Positions 6,338 through 13,526 of a stretch of 13,544 bases of DNA are shown here, one piece after another. Origin of the DNA: Opitutaceae bacterium (GTDB taxonomy: Bacteria > Verrucomicrobiota > Verrucomicrobiia > Opitutales > Opitutaceae); contig JANXSC010000636.1 of assembly GCA_025352845.1 (NCBI GenBank), forward strand, positions 1 through 13,544, in the 5' to 3' direction. Under the pieces are notes generated by a model that was not told where the DNA came from, ran no database searches, and worked only from the letters and a program-made list of their open reading frames with translations. Made by a program: the position numbers and the translations under genes. The stretch's first letter is position 1. Every line of letters starts with the position of its first letter.

Positions 6338-7614
6338 ACGGCCGACTCTTCCGCCTGCTTGCGGGCGAGGCCCTCGTGTTCTTGGTAGCGGTAGAACGCT
6401 GGCAGCAGGAGCGCGAGCAGGCCGGCACCGACGACGCACGCCGCGCCGCCGCACGCGATGCCGGTGCGCAGGCCGAGCAAACTCGCACTGAATCCGACCT
6501 GCGCGCTCCCCAGATACGGGCCGCTCAGATAGCTGACCATTTCGATTCCCGCCATCCGCCCACGCAGGCGATCGGGAATGGTTTGATTCCAGATCGTCAT
6601 GCGAAAGATGCCGCTCACGCCATCGGCCGCACCGGCCACGAGGAGAAACGCGAGGGCCAGCCAGAGATTTCCGACGGTGCCAAAGCCGACGATCGCGAGG
6701 CCCCAGATCACGACGGCGATGATGATGGCGCGGCCGTGGTGTTTCACGCGCGCGGTCCACCGCGAGGTGAGCGAAATGAGCAACGGCCCGAGTGCGAGCA
6801 CGGCGTAGAAAAGACCGACCGACGCGCCCCCGAAACTCTCCGCAAGCGCCGGAAACAGCGCGATCGGCATCGCGAAGAACATCGCGTTGATGTCGATCAG
6901 GTAGGTGCCGAGCAGTTCCGGCCGCCGCCACGCGTAGCGCAGCCCTTCCGCGATGGTGCCGAAGCCCGGACGCTTGGCCTCGGCTGGCACTGGGATGGAG
7001 CGGATCATCAGCAACGTGACGATGGCGACAAGGTAGGTCGCAAGATCGAGCGCGAAGCCCAATGCGGCGCCAAAAGTCGCGGCGATCAAGCCGGCGAGCG
7101 CCGGGCCGACGACGAACATGAGACTTCGCAAACTCGACAGCGCGGCGACGGCGGGCAGATGTTCTGCCGCGACGAGCCGCGGTGTCAGCGATTCGAGCGC
7201 GGGGCGGTGGAGGGCGTTGCAGCCGGCGAACCACGCCGCGCCCACGAAGAGCAGCCATACGCGCGGCTCCGGCAAGAGCGAATTGACCGTGAGCATCGCG
7301 CAGCACGCGGCGAGACCGCACTCGGCCACAAGAATCAGCTTTCGGCGATCGACGGCGTCGGCCAGCGCGCCGCCGGCCAGCGAGAGCACCAGCATCGGGA
7401 AAAATTCCGCGAGCCCCAGCAACCCGACCTGCAGGGTCGAGTGCGTGAGCCGATACATTTGCCACGGTAGGACAACGTAGCTGATCGCGGAGCCAAACGC
7501 CGAGACAAACTGGCCGGTGAACAGCAGCCGGTAATCCCGCGACGTGCGCAGCGGCGTGAGATCGATCGTGAGCGTGCCGAAGAGGCGGCGCAGCCGCGCA
7601 CTCAGACCGCGCAC
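6325..7614 (-). CDS. MFS transporter, EntS-like (MFS_3 type)
   Basis: This 429-residue inner-membrane protein has about 12 hydrophobic segments. The conserved MFS loop-2/3 motif appears as GGALADAVDRRK (81-92), and the N-terminal part FTGQFVSAFGSAISYVVLPW (32-51) is typical of the MFS_3 branch that includes the enterobactin exporter EntS. Proton-driven efflux of a small molecule is therefore likely, with substrate unknown. The start is GTG at 7614, inside the last codons of the upstream isomerase-like gene (13-base overlap), so translational coupling is likely. The 3' end overlaps the response regulator tail to tail by 13 bases. The block order Fur regulator, isomerase-like protein, exporter could mean metal-dependent expression, but a siderophore pathway is not visible. 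Confidence 0.9.
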   Translation of the reverse strand: MRGLSARLRRLFGTLTIDLTPLRTSRDYRLLFTGQFVSAFGSAISYVVLPWQMYRLTHSTLQVGLLGLAEFFPMLVLSLAGGALADAVDRRKLILVAECGLAACCAMLTVNSLLPEPRVWLLFVGAAWFAGCNALHRPALESLTPRLVAAEHLPAVAALSSLRSLMFVVGPALAGLIAATFGAALGFALDLATYLVAIVTLLMIRSIPVPAEAKRPGFGTIAEGLRYAWRRPELLGTYLIDINAMFFAMPIALFPALAESFGGASVGLFYAVLALGPLLISLTSRWTARVKHHGRAIIIAVVIWGLAIVGFGTVGNLWLALAFLLVAGAADGVSGIFRMTIWNQTIPDRLRGRMAGIEMVSYLSGPYLGSAQVGFSASLLGLRTGIACGGAACVVGAGLLALLLPAFYRYQEHEGLARKQAEESAVQAS

Positions 7615-8519
7615 AACTTCACCGCCGCACGGAGCGACGTGAGGGCGTCACGCTTCGGGAGAAATTCCTGGCCGACGAAGCCCTTGAAGCCGGTCGCCTT
7701 GATCGCGCGCATGATGGCGGGGTAGTTGAGCTCCTGTTGATCCTGCGGCTCGAACTCGTTGCGGCCCGGATTTCCCGCCGTGTGGTAGTGCGCGATGTAG
7801 GCGTGGTTCGCCTTGATGGTGGCGATCACGTCGCCCTCCATGATCTGCATGTGGTAGATGTCGTAGAGGAGTTTGAAGCGTTCGGAGCTGACGCGCTTCA
7901 CGAGTTCGACGCCCCAAGCGGTGTGGTCGCACATGTAGTCCTTGTGGTTCAACTTGGAATTAAGGAGCTCCATCACGAGGGTGACGCCGCTCTTTTCCGC
8001 GCGCGCCATGAGACGCTTGAGACCGGTGACGCAATTTTCGAGACCCTGCTGGTCGTCCATTTTTTCCCGGTTGCCCGAGAAACAAATCAGGTTTTCAAAA
8101 CCGGCGGCTGCGGTCTCGGCGATGCGCTTCTCGTAAATCTCGACGAGCGTGTCGTGGTGCTCGACGCGGTTGAAGGCCTTCGGAATACCGCCGACGGTGA
8201 CGCCCTGCGCCGTCTTGCCGGTGGGAAAACTGACCATCGCGCAGTGGAGGCCGAATTTTTTCAGCGTGGGGAAATCCTCGGGGTTGAGCAGCTCGACGGA
8301 CTCGAGGCCCATGTCCTTGGCGGCGGGCACAAACGTTTCCAACGGGATATCCTTGAAGCACCATTTGCAGACGGACTGGTGGATGGGCGCGGCGGGAGCG
8401 GGCATGGGGGCGGGGGTCTTAGGCGATGGTTCGGCCGCGCGCGTGCGGGTCATCGAGGCGAGGGCGGCGGCGCCGGCGAGATTGCGAAGAGCGGTGCGGC
8501 GAGTGATCGGAGTGCGCAT
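7602..8519 (-). CDS. Tat-exported hydroxypyruvate isomerase-like TIM-barrel protein
   Basis: This 305-residue protein opens with a twin-arginine signal (RRTALRNLAGAAALASM, residues 7-23), then a Pro/Ala-rich linker (31-45) and an AP-endonuclease-2/xylose-isomerase-like TIM barrel. Likely metal ligands of the hydroxypyruvate isomerase family are visible: Glu184 (LVMELLN), Asp220 (LLYDIYHMQ), His246 in AHYHTAGNPGRNE (243-255) and Glu285 (GQEFLPK). The GNPGRNE segment is characteristic of the Hyi group. Tat export implies folding in the cytoplasm before secretion, and exported relatives in Verrucomicrobia and Planctomycetes are usually tied to carbohydrate handling. The true substrate is unknown. 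The ATG at 8519 follows a run of 14 pyrimidines and no Shine-Dalgarno. It lies 94 bases after the Fur-like gene and overlaps the MFS gene. Confidence 0.88.
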   Translation of the reverse strand: MRTPITRRTALRNLAGAAALASMTRTRAAEPSPKTPAPMPAPAAPIHQSVCKWCFKDIPLETFVPAAKDMGLESVELLNPEDFPTLKKFGLHCAMVSFPTGKTAQGVTVGGIPKAFNRVEHHDTLVEIYEKRIAETAAAGFENLICFSGNREKMDDQQGLENCVTGLKRLMARAEKSGVTLVMELLNSKLNHKDYMCDHTAWGVELVKRVSSERFKLLYDIYHMQIMEGDVIATIKANHAYIAHYHTAGNPGRNEFEPQDQQELNYPAIMRAIKATGFKGFVGQEFLPKRDALTSLRAAVKLCAV

Positions 8520-8613
8520 GGGGAAAAGGGGAGGTGGCAGTTAAGAGCAGCATCCCGCGCTGGACGTGGTCGGACTGAACGGCGAAAGGAAACGAGCTGG
8601 CCGGGGCCGAATC

Positions 8614-9144
8614 TCAGTGCGCCTTGGGCGCGGGAGCGACGGGGTTTTTTTCCAACAGCGCCGCCGGGGCGACGCCAAAAAATTCCACGATGTGGCCGAC
8701 TTCGCCGTAGCCTTTGGCGCGGAGCTTTTCCTGCACTTCCTGAATCGTGCGACGCAGATCCTCGGCGGTTTCGGCGTCAAGTTCGTCGACGCGATTCGTG
8801 GTCTTGCACACGACGTGGTAGCGGGGCGGGGTGCCGAGGTTGATCTCGTAGAGCGTCGTGCCGTTGTGAAAAAACGCGCGGCGGACCAAACCGATTTCCT
8901 CGAAGGCCGCGATGCAGCGGTAAACCGTCACGAGGTCGCACTTGGCCGCGCCCACATCATGATGCAGTTGCTCGATGCTTGTCGGTTGGGCGTGCCGGGC
9001 CAGCGCGGCGAGGATGGCGAGGCGTGGTTGCGTCACGCGAAGCCCGGCTGCGCGCAGGCGGTCGGTGGCGAGCTCGACGGGGTTTCTGGTTTCGGGGCCG
9101 GCCGCGCCGGCGAGGGGAGCGTTGGTCTGATTGGACGCGATCAT
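8614..9144 (-). CDS. Fur-family transcriptional regulator
   Basis: The 176-residue product shows the Fur winged helix (RAAGLRVTQPRLAILAAL, 31-48; recognition part CDLVTVYRCIAAFEEIGLV, 69-87) and a dimerisation domain. Potential metal ligands are His61/His62, Glu100, His110, Asp120 or Glu121, and His151 in VGHIVEFFGVA. The typical HHH..CxxC segment is altered to RYHVVCKTTNRVDELD (108-123): one cysteine (C113) remains and its CxxC partner is missing, and there is no C-terminal CxxC. The structural zinc site of classical Fur is therefore probably absent. The start is ATG 9144; in-frame codons upstream to 9258 encode a Pro-rich, non-conserved stretch. It is divergent from the Minf_1886-like gene and heads the isomerase/MFS block. 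Which metal or peroxide signal it reads is uncertain. Confidence 0.9.
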   Translation of the reverse strand: MIASNQTNAPLAGAAGPETRNPVELATDRLRAAGLRVTQPRLAILAALARHAQPTSIEQLHHDVGAAKCDLVTVYRCIAAFEEIGLVRRAFFHNGTTLYEINLGTPPRYHVVCKTTNRVDELDAETAEDLRRTIQEVQEKLRAKGYGEVGHIVEFFGVAPAALLEKNPVAPAPKAH

Positions 9145-9275
9145 TGAGGGGGAAATGGCGAATGGTGGAGGTGAGATGCGCAACGGCGAGCGAATAGTCA
9201 CGGGCTGACACCCCGGCCGTGAAGGAGCGGGATTGCACGATGCGGCGGCGTGTGCCAACTTCCCCGCCCGCGCCC
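9145..9275. promoter_or_regulatory. Divergent intergenic region with a weak dyad
   Basis: This 131-base gap holds the promoters for the Fur-like gene (minus) and the Minf_1886-like gene (plus). A dyad TCACGG (9198-9203) and CCGTGA (9217-9222) is separated by 13 bases; it could be an operator, but arms this short are expected by chance in GC-rich DNA. I see no classical AT-rich Fur box and no convincing -35/-10 pair. The purine run AAGGAG at 9222-9227 lies 12 bases before an alternative ATG at 9240. Confidence 0.25.
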
Positions 9276-9713
9276 ATGCAAAATCCGGACTTCAGCGAGA
9301 TCGTCGCCCTCATCAACAAGGAAGACCCCCGTTTCGATCGGCGGGCCTACGATTTTGTGCGGCTCGGGCTCGACCATACGGTGAAGGAACTGCGCCGGAA
9401 GGAGGGCGTGAAGGCCGAGCGCTCGCGGCACGTCAGCGGTCCCGAGCTGCTGGAGGGCCTGCGCATCTACGCGCTCGAGCAATACGGGCCGCTCACGAAA
9501 ACCGTGATGAATGCGTGGGGCATCAAGCGCTGCCAGGATTTTGGCGACATCGTCTTCAACTTGATCGAATACAACGTGTTTTCCAAAACGGAGACCGATC
9601 GCCGCGAGGATTTCGCGGACATCTTCGAATTCGAGGAAGCGTTCGTGAAACCGTTTCAGCCGGCGAAACGCCCGCGCGGCACCTCCGCGGCGGAGGCGTT
9701 TGGCACCGCTTGA
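9276..9713 (+). CDS. Minf_1886-like conserved protein of Verrucomicrobia/Planctomycetes
   Basis: The 145-residue product is a soluble, charged protein without signal peptide or membrane segment. The N-terminal pattern MQNPDFSEIVALINKEDPRF followed by AYDFVRLGLDHT, and the middle GPLTKTVMNAWGIKRCQDFG with IVFNLIEYNVFSKTE, match my memory of the Minf_1886 family, a group restricted largely to Verrucomicrobia and Planctomycetes with no known function. The C-terminal 15 residues are a variable basic/alanine tail. I chose ATG 9276 because family members begin with this MQ-PDF segment. ATG 9240 (12 more residues) has an AAGGAG upstream, though at long spacing, so it remains possible. It is 66 bases upstream of the M16 peptidase gene on the same strand. 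Confidence 0.8.
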   Translation: MQNPDFSEIVALINKEDPRFDRRAYDFVRLGLDHTVKELRRKEGVKAERSRHVSGPELLEGLRIYALEQYGPLTKTVMNAWGIKRCQDFGDIVFNLIEYNVFSKTETDRREDFADIFEFEEAFVKPFQPAKRPRGTSAAEAFGTA

Positions 9714-9779
9714 GTGCGCGGGCGTGGCGCGCGACACGCCGCGTCTTGATCCGGCGAATCGTCGCCACTCTGTCTTTCC

Positions 9780-12353
9780 ATGCCCAAATCCTCCTCCGCC
9801 CACGCCGACCTGCGGCTCCTTGAAACGTTCTGGCGCGAGCCGGTCGAGCGCACCGTGCTGCCGAATGGCCTCACGCTGCTGCTCAAGCGCGATACCTCGG
9901 CCGCGCTCGCCTCGGTGCAGGTGTGGGTCAAGACCGGCAGCCTGCACGAGGGCGCGCACCTCGGTGCGGGCCTCTCGCACTACCTCGAGCACATGCTCTT
10001 CAAGGGCACGGACCGCCGCGCCGGCCGCGAGATCAGCGCGACCGTGCAGGCGCACGGCGGCTATATTAACGCCTACACGACCTTCGACCGCACGGTTTAC
10101 TACATCGATCTCCCGAGCGAGCACACGGAGGTCGCGATCGATCTGCTGGCGGATGCGGTGCTGCACTCCACGCTACCCGCGGAGGAAGTGACGAAGGAAA
10201 AGGACGTGATCCTCCGCGAGATCGCGATGACGAAGGACGATCCGGACAACCGGCTTTGGGATGCGCTCTTCGCCACTTCGTTTCGAGAACATCCGTATCG
10301 TCAGCCGATCATCGGGCATCGCGATGTGTTTTCCGCGGTGACACACGACGATCTCGTCGGCTACTACCGCGCGCGCTACGTGCCGAACAATCTCGTCGTG
10401 GTGATTGTGGGTGACGTTGAACCCGCGACGATTCGCGCGGCGGTCGAAAAACATTTTGGCGCCGCCCCGCGCATGCGGCTCGCGCCCGTGCTGGTGCCCG
10501 ACGAGCCCGCGCAGCTCGCGCCCCGGCGCGAACACCGCCACGAGGAAGTCGAGACGACGCGCGCCATCCTGGCGTGGCCGATTCCCGGCCTGGCGCACGA
10601 GGATGCGGCGGTGCTCGACCTGCTTGCGATGGTGCTGGGCAACGGCGACAGCTCCGTGCTCTGGCAGGAGGTCCGCGAAAAAACCGGCCTCGTGCACAGC
10701 ATCGACGCCTCGGCGTGGAATCCTGGCACGACCGGACTTTTCTGCATTTCCTTCACATGCGACGCCGGCAAACGCACCGCGGCGGAGCGCGCGATTTTCG
10801 CGGCGCTCGCGCGCTGCGCGGCGAAGGGTTTCTCCGCGGCGCAGTTGAAGAAGGCGATTCGCCAGCTCGTCGTCGGCGAGATCAATTCCCGCAAAACCAT
10901 GAGCGGTCAGGCCTCGCGCCTCGGCGTGGCCGAAGTCGTGGTCGGCGATCTCGATCATGGGCGGACGTTCTTCGCGAATCTGGCGGCGGTGTCGCCGGCG
11001 GGAGTGAAAGCCGCGTTGAAAAAATATCTCGAACCGTCGCGGCTCACGGCCGTATCGCTGAACCCGAAGGCCGATGAGCCCAAGGTCACTGCGGCAGCAG
11101 CGCGGGACGGCGGCCGGCCGGATTTCACCGAAGTGAAATTGCCCAATGGCGCGCGTCTCCTGCTGCAACCCGATCACCGGCTGCCGAACCTGCACCTCCG
11201 CCTGCTCATGCAGGGCGGGCCGATGTTTGAGGACGCGGCGAAGCGCGGCTCGACCGCTCTGCTCGCGACGATGCTCACGAAGGACACGCGCCAGCGCAGC
11301 GCGGCGGCGGTCGCGCAATTCATCGAGGAAGTCGGTGGATCGTTTTATCCCTTCTCGGGCAACAACAGCGTGGGCCTCGCGGCGGAGGTGCTGCCGCCCG
11401 ATGCGGATCGCGCGATCGCGGTGCTCGCGGAGGCGGTGCTCACGCCGGCGTTCAAAGCCGCGACCTTCGCCCTCGAGCGCGATGCTCAGGTGGCCGCGCT
11501 CCAGCAGGACGACGACGATGTGGTGACGCTCGCGCGGAAGCGGCTGCGCGAAAAATTCTTTGGCACGCATCCGCTCGCCTTCGATGCGCACGGCACGCAG
11601 ACCGGCGTGAAGGCGCTCACGGCGGCCGACCTCGCGGCGTTGCACCGCCGGCTGTGCGTCGGCGCGAACGTGGTTCTGGCGGTCGCCGGTGATTTCGACG
11701 CGCGCAAATTGGGGCCAAAACTGAAGGCCTTTCTCACCCGGATTCCGCGGGCGACCGGCGCGCCGCGCGACTGGCAGGCCGACTCGACCTCGGCCCTGCC
11801 TGCGACGATCGGCGACTTTGTCGAGAAGGAGCCGCGCGAGCAGGCCGTCGTGTTGCAGGCGTTTCCGGGCTCGCGCGTGAATGGCCCGGATTTCTACGTG
11901 AGCGAAGTGGCCGACGAACTTTTCAGCGGCATGGCGTCGCGGCTCTTCGAGCGCGTGCGCGAGGAGAAGGGCCTCGCATATTTCGTGCGCTCGGGCCGGG
12001 TCATCGGCCTGGATGCCGGCATGTTTTACTTCATGGCCGGCACGCAACCCGGCAAGGAGCGCGAGGTGCTCGACGAAATCGACGCAGAGATTGCGCGCGT
12101 GCAGGCCGGTGCGATCGAGGCGGTGGAGCTGACGCGGTGCAAGGCACGGTTGAAGGCCGCGCGACGGCAGAGCCTGCAAACGAATTCCGCCCGCGCGATG
12201 CAGGCCGGGCTAAATGCGCTGCAGGGGCAGCCAATCAACGATTGGAAAAATTACGACGGGCACATCGACGCCGTCACGATCGCGGATCTCGCGGCGTTTG
12301 CCTCGCGGCGGCTCACACGCGCGCAGCGCGCGCAGCTCGTCGTGCGGCCGTAG
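9780..12353 (+). CDS. Two-domain M16 (pitrilysin-family) zinc metallopeptidase
   Basis: This 857-residue protein contains two M16 repeats fused in one chain. The first (about 22-430) is catalytic: inverted zinc motif HYLEH (His67, Glu70, His71) and the third ligand Glu147 in DVILREIAM, with the usual 75-residue spacing. The second (about 445-857) keeps the fold, starting with EVKLPNGARLLL, but has GSTALLATML where the motif would be, so it is non-catalytic. It carries the GMASRLFERVREEKGLAY segment (about 721-738) that supplies the Arg/Tyr substrate-binding pair. Such fused enzymes degrade peptides enclosed between the halves. No signal peptide is evident, so a cytoplasmic location is likely, unlike the many exported M16 proteins. 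The start ATG follows a pyrimidine-rich stretch. The haem protein gene begins 7 bases after its stop. Confidence 0.95.
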   Translation: MPKSSSAHADLRLLETFWREPVERTVLPNGLTLLLKRDTSAALASVQVWVKTGSLHEGAHLGAGLSHYLEHMLFKGTDRRAGREISATVQAHGGYINAYTTFDRTVYYIDLPSEHTEVAIDLLADAVLHSTLPAEEVTKEKDVILREIAMTKDDPDNRLWDALFATSFREHPYRQPIIGHRDVFSAVTHDDLVGYYRARYVPNNLVVVIVGDVEPATIRAAVEKHFGAAPRMRLAPVLVPDEPAQLAPRREHRHEEVETTRAILAWPIPGLAHEDAAVLDLLAMVLGNGDSSVLWQEVREKTGLVHSIDASAWNPGTTGLFCISFTCDAGKRTAAERAIFAALARCAAKGFSAAQLKKAIRQLVVGEINSRKTMSGQASRLGVAEVVVGDLDHGRTFFANLAAVSPAGVKAALKKYLEPSRLTAVSLNPKADEPKVTAAAARDGGRPDFTEVKLPNGARLLLQPDHRLPNLHLRLLMQGGPMFEDAAKRGSTALLATMLTKDTRQRSAAAVAQFIEEVGGSFYPFSGNNSVGLAAEVLPPDADRAIAVLAEAVLTPAFKAATFALERDAQVAALQQDDDDVVTLARKRLREKFFGTHPLAFDAHGTQTGVKALTAADLAALHRRLCVGANVVLAVAGDFDARKLGPKLKAFLTRIPRATGAPRDWQADSTSALPATIGDFVEKEPREQAVVLQAFPGSRVNGPDFYVSEVADELFSGMASRLFERVREEKGLAYFVRSGRVIGLDAGMFYFMAGTQPGKEREVLDEIDAEIARVQAGAIEAVELTRCKARLKAARRQSLQTNSARAMQAGLNALQGQPINDWKNYDGHIDAVTIADLAAFASRRLTRAQRAQLVVRP

Positions 12354-12360
12354 GCCACGC

Positions 12361-13167
12361 ATGACGGATCTCGCGGAGCTGTTTCCCGACGGCGACCATC
12401 GCTTTCATCTCACGTTGCGGCGGGTGGAGCCGCGGGAATTTTTTGCGCCGCGCGATGCGACAGGCCGCGTGCTCGCCGAGCGGGCGCGTTGGCTCGCGGC
12501 CGAGCCGGACCGCTATTCGGCGCTCCGACCGGAGGGGGAGCCACTGTGGCGGGAGTTTCGTGCGTTGATCGAGCGCGACGGCGTGCTCCGACATTCGGGC
12601 GACGAACGCGAACCCCCGCTCGTCGCGATGCGACGGATGGGCGGTGTGATGGAACCAGATTTTGTTTTGCTGTCACCCGATGCCGACGGCCGCTTCCGCC
12701 TGTGGGGCGGCGTGCTGTGTTTTCCCACCGGCTGGGCGCTCGAGGAAAAGATGGGCGAGACGCTCGACTTCATCCACGGCGTCGTGCCTGGCCTGAATCC
12801 CGCGCTTGGCGCGCCGATTCATCAGTTCCTCTCGAAACTGAAACCCGGCGTCGCCTTCCTGCGCGACAACTGGGGCCTCGCGGCGACCGATGAGTTGAAC
12901 CTCCACCCATCGCGCGCCATCCCGCCACCCGCGTTGCCCGTAGCGCTCGATCGGCTGTGGCTGCGCGTCGAGCATCAGGCGCTGGTGGCGCTCCCGGAGT
13001 CGGGCGGGGTCGTGTTTGGGATCCGCATTGCGCTCCACCGGCTCGATGCCGTGGCGGCGACGCCGGCGGGTCGGGGGGTGCGGCGTGCGCTTGAGACGAT
13101 GCCGGTGGAACTGGCGGCCTACAAGCGGCTAGAGACGGTGCGGGCGCAGGTCATTTCATTGTTATGA
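12361..13167 (+). CDS. DUF3445/HODM-like haem-dependent oxidative N-demethylase family protein
   Basis: The 268-residue soluble product matches the DUF3445 family, whose studied member is the alpha subunit of haem-dependent oxidative dimethylamine demethylase. Recognisable family segments are CFPTGWALEEKMGETLDFIH (120-139), including the conserved IHG..P with His139; RDNWGL (168-173); and LRVEHQALVALPESGGVVFG (201-220), where relatives commonly have RVERQTL. The family core binds haem b in a PAS-like domain. I saw no partner subunits of the multi-protein demethylase nearby, so the reaction here is unknown. It starts 7 bases after the M16 stop and is very probably cotranscribed with it. The stop overlaps an ATG (ATGA at 13164-13167) in the frame of the EF-hand gene. 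The Arg-to-His and Thr-to-Ala changes may affect catalysis. Confidence 0.8.
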   Translation: MTDLAELFPDGDHRFHLTLRRVEPREFFAPRDATGRVLAERARWLAAEPDRYSALRPEGEPLWREFRALIERDGVLRHSGDEREPPLVAMRRMGGVMEPDFVLLSPDADGRFRLWGGVLCFPTGWALEEKMGETLDFIHGVVPGLNPALGAPIHQFLSKLKPGVAFLRDNWGLAATDELNLHPSRAIPPPALPVALDRLWLRVEHQALVALPESGGVVFGIRIALHRLDAVAATPAGRGVRRALETMPVELAAYKRLETVRAQVISLL

Positions 13168-13211
13168 TCCGGCTGGCATTTCTCCCGCCGATCCGCACTC
13201 TCGCCGCCGAA

Positions 13212-13466
13212 ATGAAAACATCTACCTCCAAACTTACCCTGATTTTGAGCGTGTTCGCCGTGGCGTGCGCGTTCACCGTTCCCGCCGTGCGCGCGGCCGA
13301 CGACACCGATAAGGCCGCCAAGAAGACCAAGAAGGATGCCGCCGACCTCAAGAAGTATGACAAGAACGGCAACGGCAAACTCGACCCGGACGAGCAGGCC
13401 GCCCTCGACGCCGACGTCGCGAAGGCCAAGGCCGAAAAGAAGAAGAAGAAAGACGAGGGCAAGTAA
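13212..13466 (+). CDS. Small secreted EF-hand protein
   Basis: The 84-residue product has a signal peptide (MKTSTSKLTLILSVFAVAC onward, cleavage near AVRA, about residue 28) and one canonical EF-hand loop, DKNGNGKLDPDE (about 49-60), with Asp, Asn, Asn, Asp and Glu in the calcium-coordinating positions and Gly at loop position 6. The mature protein is about 56 residues and very rich in lysine, aspartate and alanine, ending in KAEKKKKKDEGK. It probably binds Ca2+ in the periplasm or outside; the partner is unknown. A single EF-hand usually pairs, so dimerisation is possible. The start ATG 13212 is preferred because it begins the signal peptide; ATG 13164, overlapping the previous stop, would add 16 residues. 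A strong terminator follows 30 bases after the stop. Confidence 0.85.
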   Translation: MKTSTSKLTLILSVFAVACAFTVPAVRAADDTDKAAKKTKKDAADLKKYDKNGNGKLDPDEQAALDADVAKAKAEKKKKKDEGK

Positions 13467-13496
13467 GCCTTCAGGTTCCTTCTGGAAAATATCGAA

Positions 13497-13522
13497 CCCC
13501 GGCCACCGCGCCGGGGTTTTTT
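13497..13522 (+). terminator. Rho-independent terminator
   Basis: A perfect 7-bp stem CCCCGGC/GCCGGGG (13497-13503 and 13510-13516) with a 6-base loop is followed directly by six T (13517-13522). The two A bases before the stem can pair with the first Ts. It ends the EF-hand transcript and possibly the whole M16/HODM-like/EF-hand series. Confidence 0.93.
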
Positions 13523-13526
13523 GTTT

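Noticed and set aside
5603..7465. Minus-strand frame of about 620 codons across the regulator and MFS genes
   Set aside because: It covers two well-supported genes in another frame, is arginine-rich, and has no family features.
6202..8843. Long plus-strand frames (6202-7470 and 7737-8843) opposite the MFS and isomerase genes
   Set aside because: Their translations are charged and low in complexity, while the minus-strand products match known families with intact motifs.
9198..9222. Dyad TCACGG/CCGTGA as a Fur operator
   Set aside because: The arms are 6 bases with a 13-base spacer and are GC-rich, unlike the AT-rich Fur box; chance occurrence is likely, so it is only mentioned within the intergenic entry.
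10173..12179. Long open frame on the minus strand (about 668 codons) opposite the M16 gene
   Set aside because: It is rich in Arg, His and Ala with no recognisable domain and mirrors the codon pattern of the clearly conserved M16 gene, as expected for an antisense shadow in GC-rich DNA.
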